Shown here: one piece after another, positions 55,801-58,635 of the stretch | How the letters are laid out: each line of letters begins with the position of its first letter | Position numbering within the stretch: position 1 is the stretch's first letter | Source of the DNA: Fomitopsis serialis | Taxonomy: Eukaryota > Basidiomycota > Agaricomycetes > Polyporales > Fomitopsidaceae | Direction: 5' to 3' | Length of the DNA: 58,635 bases | Assembly (NCBI RefSeq): GCF_022376445.1 | Contig: NW_025955203.1 | Span: 1-58,635, forward strand | The notes under the pieces: generated by a model | Told to the model about the DNA's origin: nothing | The model's database searches: none | What the model saw: only the letters and a program-made list of their open reading frames with translations | Position numbers and translations under genes: made by a program

Positions 55801-58635
55801 GCAGAGCATAGAGGGCGGGAGAGACGAGACGGAGAGTCGAGTAGTTGCGAGGCCGGCAAGCGGAAGCGTCCTGGGTGCCGTGCACCGGAGGGAACGAAGA
55901 GAGGACGAACAGAACCGAGAGGCGTCGGGACAATGGACTGCAGATCAGGACGAGCAACAGGAGCTACGGGAGGAGCGGGCGGAGGGAACACGGATGTTCA
56001 GGCGCATGGCGACGATAATCGAGGCCGCCTGGCGATGGGCAAGACGATCAGCAGCTAGTGGAGGCCACAGCGCGGAAGGAACGGCCAGCGAACCTCAGTA
56101 TCGAGACCGTGCGGGTGCGGAATGGGCGGATTCGGGGCTAGATGAACAGGGTACCCAGCACGGAGGGAACAGAGGACGTTGGGGGACAGAGGACGGAAGC
56201 GAGAAGACGGACAGTCGAACCATGCCGAGCACGAGGCTCGAGGTTGACCCCTGCCGGAGGGAACGAGGCGAGACCGAAGGGTATGTGGAGTCCATAAGAC
56301 AAGGGGCGGGAGAAGTAGATTGCCAGGATGTCGAGCGACAGGACGCAGACCAGACGCGCACGCCCAGATGGTCAACGCGGATCAGGGACGAGAGCGGACG
56401 CGCCAGTATGACCCGTACGGCGAACGGTTCGATGTGGGTCGATGGGCTACAGGACACGAGGTGTAATACCGTCGAGAGCGAGCATGCCGAGGTCCGTGAC
56501 GTGGACGAGGGCCTGTCGGAAGAGGCGGAGCTAGGTCGGAGAAGATCCAAGGCGACGACCGTCGCAGTGTATGGACCGGGGCCTGCGCAGTTCACTACCG
56601 GGCGACTAGTCTCTCAAGTCGTGGCGGGGGTACGCGCTGGCTCACTTTTCTCGAGGTCAAACGGGATACCCGGTCTATCCAGCCTGTTCGCAGGTGGTAC
56701 TATCGAGCGACAGGCGCTGCAGGAAGCGACGGGAGGTAGTCGAGCGATAGGAGGTGGTTGTCACACGCCGCGACCTGTACAGCTCCGAGGCAACGAGGAG
56801 AGGAGGGGGACAACGCGGTGGCGAAGCAAGTGGAACGAGGGCTTGATACTAGAGGACAGGCGAACGAAGGCTGCACGAACCCGGGTCGCGAAGGAGCAGC
56901 GGATTGATCAAGCAAAGCAGGGGGATCGCAGGCCGTGTACAGCGGTCGGGGCCTGGGTTGATGCGGAGGGAAGTGTTCAGTCGCCTTGTATCAGGCGTGG
57001 CGAGCCAGGGCATTTCAAGACGAGTCAAGGAGACTCCGAGCCGTCTAGCGAGCGCACTGGGTGTAGGACGGCGGCATACGCCATGGGACCTCAAGTCCAA
57101 CCCGAAGCATCGTTGCGAAGCGATGAGGCGAGGTCCGCGAGGGAACAGCCAGTCGGAACGCTAGCCAGCGAGAAGGGGAGGAGCAGGTCTCAGATCATGA
57201 CGGACGCGTGCGTCGAGAGCGAGCTGAACGAGCGCCCAAAGGGGGACGCGATGGCGAGAAACGGTAGTCCAGCGAATGAGTCCAGTGAGTCTGACAACAA
57301 GCGGCTGGGACTGACGGTGCCGGAGGAGGTGGACGGTTGCGGACTGAGCGAACCCGGTCCGCGAGAGGCATCAGATGAGGAGCCACCTGAGGCAAAGGGT
57401 GGATGCAAGGAGACACGAGGTCTGGAGCCGAGTGGGGAGCAAGCCAAATCGAAGCAGGAAGACCACTGGCACGTACTACGGGACGAGGAGCTAGTAGCAA
57501 GTCTGGGCCGGGGAAGGGCGAGCACTTCAGTTGGACGATGCGATGGCGGCGAGCAGCATTCACCGAGCGAGAGTACGGCCAGGGGCCGAGTTACCGGGGA
57601 TATGGAAGCGACAGGCAAGGGAATCTCGCTGCAAATGCGAGGCGAAGACGGACCGACCGGAGAAGCTGGAACTGACGAACCACTGGGGGCGGATGGCCAC
57701 GCGCGGGCGTACTGCGAGACGGACCAGGACGTGAGCCTGCCGCTGAGTAATGGGGAGTCCGAGCCCGCGGGTGAAGACACCGAACCGAGCGAGATGCAGG
57801 AGACGGCGAGACAACAGGTTCAAGTAAGGACATCGATACGCACGGCAGGAAAGAACGGACGTACCGAGTGTAGGAAAGCGGGCGCGCGCGCGAAGGATAG
57901 CGATGGCGAGGGGCTACCGCAGGAGGACTTGGTCGAGATCAGCCAGTCATATGGGCTGAAAGCGAACCTCGAAGACGTACGTGCACGCGACGAGACGAAA
58001 CAGGGCGGGAGCTTGGAGCCAAGTAAAGGAAAGCCCGAGCCCGAGATGCGAGGCCCGGAGCGACCCGAGAGTAAGCAAGAGGACCCCGTGCGTCAGAGAG
58101 CAAGAGGTGGACTCGCGCGCTGCGAGACGGAGCAGACCGTGAGCCTGAAGCCGAGTAAGGGGGAGGTGACTGAGGAGAGGAGTGGCGAGAATGACACGAG
58201 GTACACGCTGCGGCTGGAAGGCGAACCGGGAATGTCTTCGTGCGCACAGACCAAGGATGGACAGCCCGAGCGAGAGGAAACGGGCGAGTACGCACTGGAC
58301 GGCGGTCGCGAAGTCGCGATTTTACAAGTGAACCTGCTCGAGGTCAGCCAGCCAAACGGACTATCAGCGGACGATGCGGACGTACCGTGGTGTCGAGGTG
58401 CGAGAGCCAGACGCGTATATGGTCGTGGCGACACAAACCGGGACGCGAGTTCGAAGCTGAGCAAGGGGGAGCTCGACGACGGATGTGCTGGTAATAGCGA
58501 GACCAAGAGGGAGACAAGGCGGGGCTGGCAAGCGTCAGGGAGAACAGCATCCACGCGGAGGGAAGACGGACGCACCAGGCGTGAGGAAACGCGCACGCAC
58601 ACAGAGGAGGGTGGTGGCGAAGCGGGTTGGCAGGT
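52742..58635 (+). CDS. Giant ORF, more than 1,960 codons, runs off the right edge, unknown
   Basis: Codons starting at 52742 stay free of stop codons to the window end: 5,894 nt, 1,964 codons plus two bases. The preceding in-frame stop is TAG at 52739; the first in-frame ATG is 52907. The base composition (T about 16%, A about 25%) would give a stop about every 25 codons by chance, and the other five frames break up into ORFs below about 200 codons, so this frame is under coding constraint. The product is rich in R, E, S, G, T and A, with few hydrophobic runs and no signal peptide or membrane span. It has diverged internal repeats: two of 124 residues (55544-56287, with SGQW, AEGTR and AAWRWA) and two of about 135 (from 57929, with LVEISQSYGL / LLEVSQPNGL). 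Helical stretches such as EQQERQAEEAQEFRQVVSRA occur. I recognise no family. Confidence 0.75.
55544..56287 (+). repeat. Two diverged 372 bp coding repeats in the giant ORF
   Basis: Unit 1 is 55544-55915 and unit 2 starts at 55916, exactly 372 nt (124 codons) later. Shared blocks include GACGCGTCGGGACAATGG versus GAGGCGTCGGGACAATGG, AAGGAACGCGGACGTACAG versus AGGGAACACGGATGTTCAG, and GCCTGGCGATGGGC in both. The repeat keeps codon phase. Confidence 0.8.
57929..58635 (+). repeat. About 405 bp coding repeats near the right edge
   Basis: CTGGTCGAGATC-type sequence at 57929 (LVEISQSYGL) is repeated at 58334 (LLEVSQPNGL), 405 nt later. A second marker, CETDQDVSLPLSNGE at about 57,713 and CETEQTVSLKPSKGE at about 58,121, shows nearly the same spacing (408 nt). 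At least two units, the last one cut by the edge. Confidence 0.65.

Noticed and set aside
52738..58602. Many minus-strand ORFs of 60-196 codons (S/P/R-rich)
   Set aside because: They are complements of the giant plus-strand frame; none extends beyond about 200 codons, while the plus frame is open for 1,964.
1..58635. tRNA, rRNA, CRISPR arrays, telomeric TTAGGG arrays, reverse transcriptase or integrase genes
   Set aside because: Scanned by eye for B-box-like GGTTCGANTCC, long direct-repeat/spacer arrays, telomere units and YADD/DDE-type retroelement motifs; none found. A covariance-model or HMM search would be needed to exclude them fully.

Overview
The window is nuclear DNA of a filamentous basidiomycete, most likely an Agaricomycete. 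Genes are GC-rich and cut by many 50-65 nt introns with GTRNGT donors and CAG/TAG acceptors. The products are typical of wood- or litter-decay mushrooms: CipC, GH20 hexosaminidase, TRK potassium transporter, ABCC transporter, flavin monooxygenases, F-box families, and a transposase-like family with a C2H2 finger. All gene models here are spliced by eye from splice signals plus frame and family continuity.

Layout. 1-1.3 kb: a partial ORF leaving the left edge and a broken ORF. 1.8-4.5 kb: an AT-rich island built around a 957 bp + 392 bp spacer + 957 bp inverted repeat and 152 bp tandem repeats. 4.8-26 kb: a housekeeping-rich core with CipC-like protein, GH20 beta-N-acetylhexosaminidase, an ENTH-domain trafficking adaptor (Ent3 type), two Ser-rich ORFs (the second with two membrane segments), RNA polymerase III subunit Rpc17/RPC9 divergent from the CCR4-NOT subunit NOT2, TRK potassium transporter, an F-box protein and an FAD aromatic-type monooxygenase. 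26.8-33.9 kb: a long ABCC-type ABC transporter whose first nucleotide-binding domain looks frameshifted. 35-41.2 kb: a divergent pair made of a transposase-like gene and a second gene that may travel with it. 42.5-46 kb: a second F-box gene, paralogous to the first, convergent with a flavin-containing monooxygenase. 47.2-48.5 kb: a regular tandem array carrying a short palindrome every 180-188 bp. 48.6-50.5 kb: a protein with two chromodomains and 34-residue repeats. 50.8-51.2 kb: a small unknown gene. 51.5-58.6 kb: an apparently giant gene with one frame open for 1,964 codons that runs off the right edge.

The core genes serve general cell physiology: Golgi/endosome sorting, Pol III transcription, mRNA deadenylation, K+ uptake, chitin turnover, and detoxification by monooxygenases plus an ABC pump. 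They do not form an obvious biosynthetic cluster. The most unusual material is at both ends: the long palindrome on the left, and on the right the array of nucleosome-length repeats, the tandem-chromodomain gene and the giant repeat-containing ORF, none of which I can assign to a described system.
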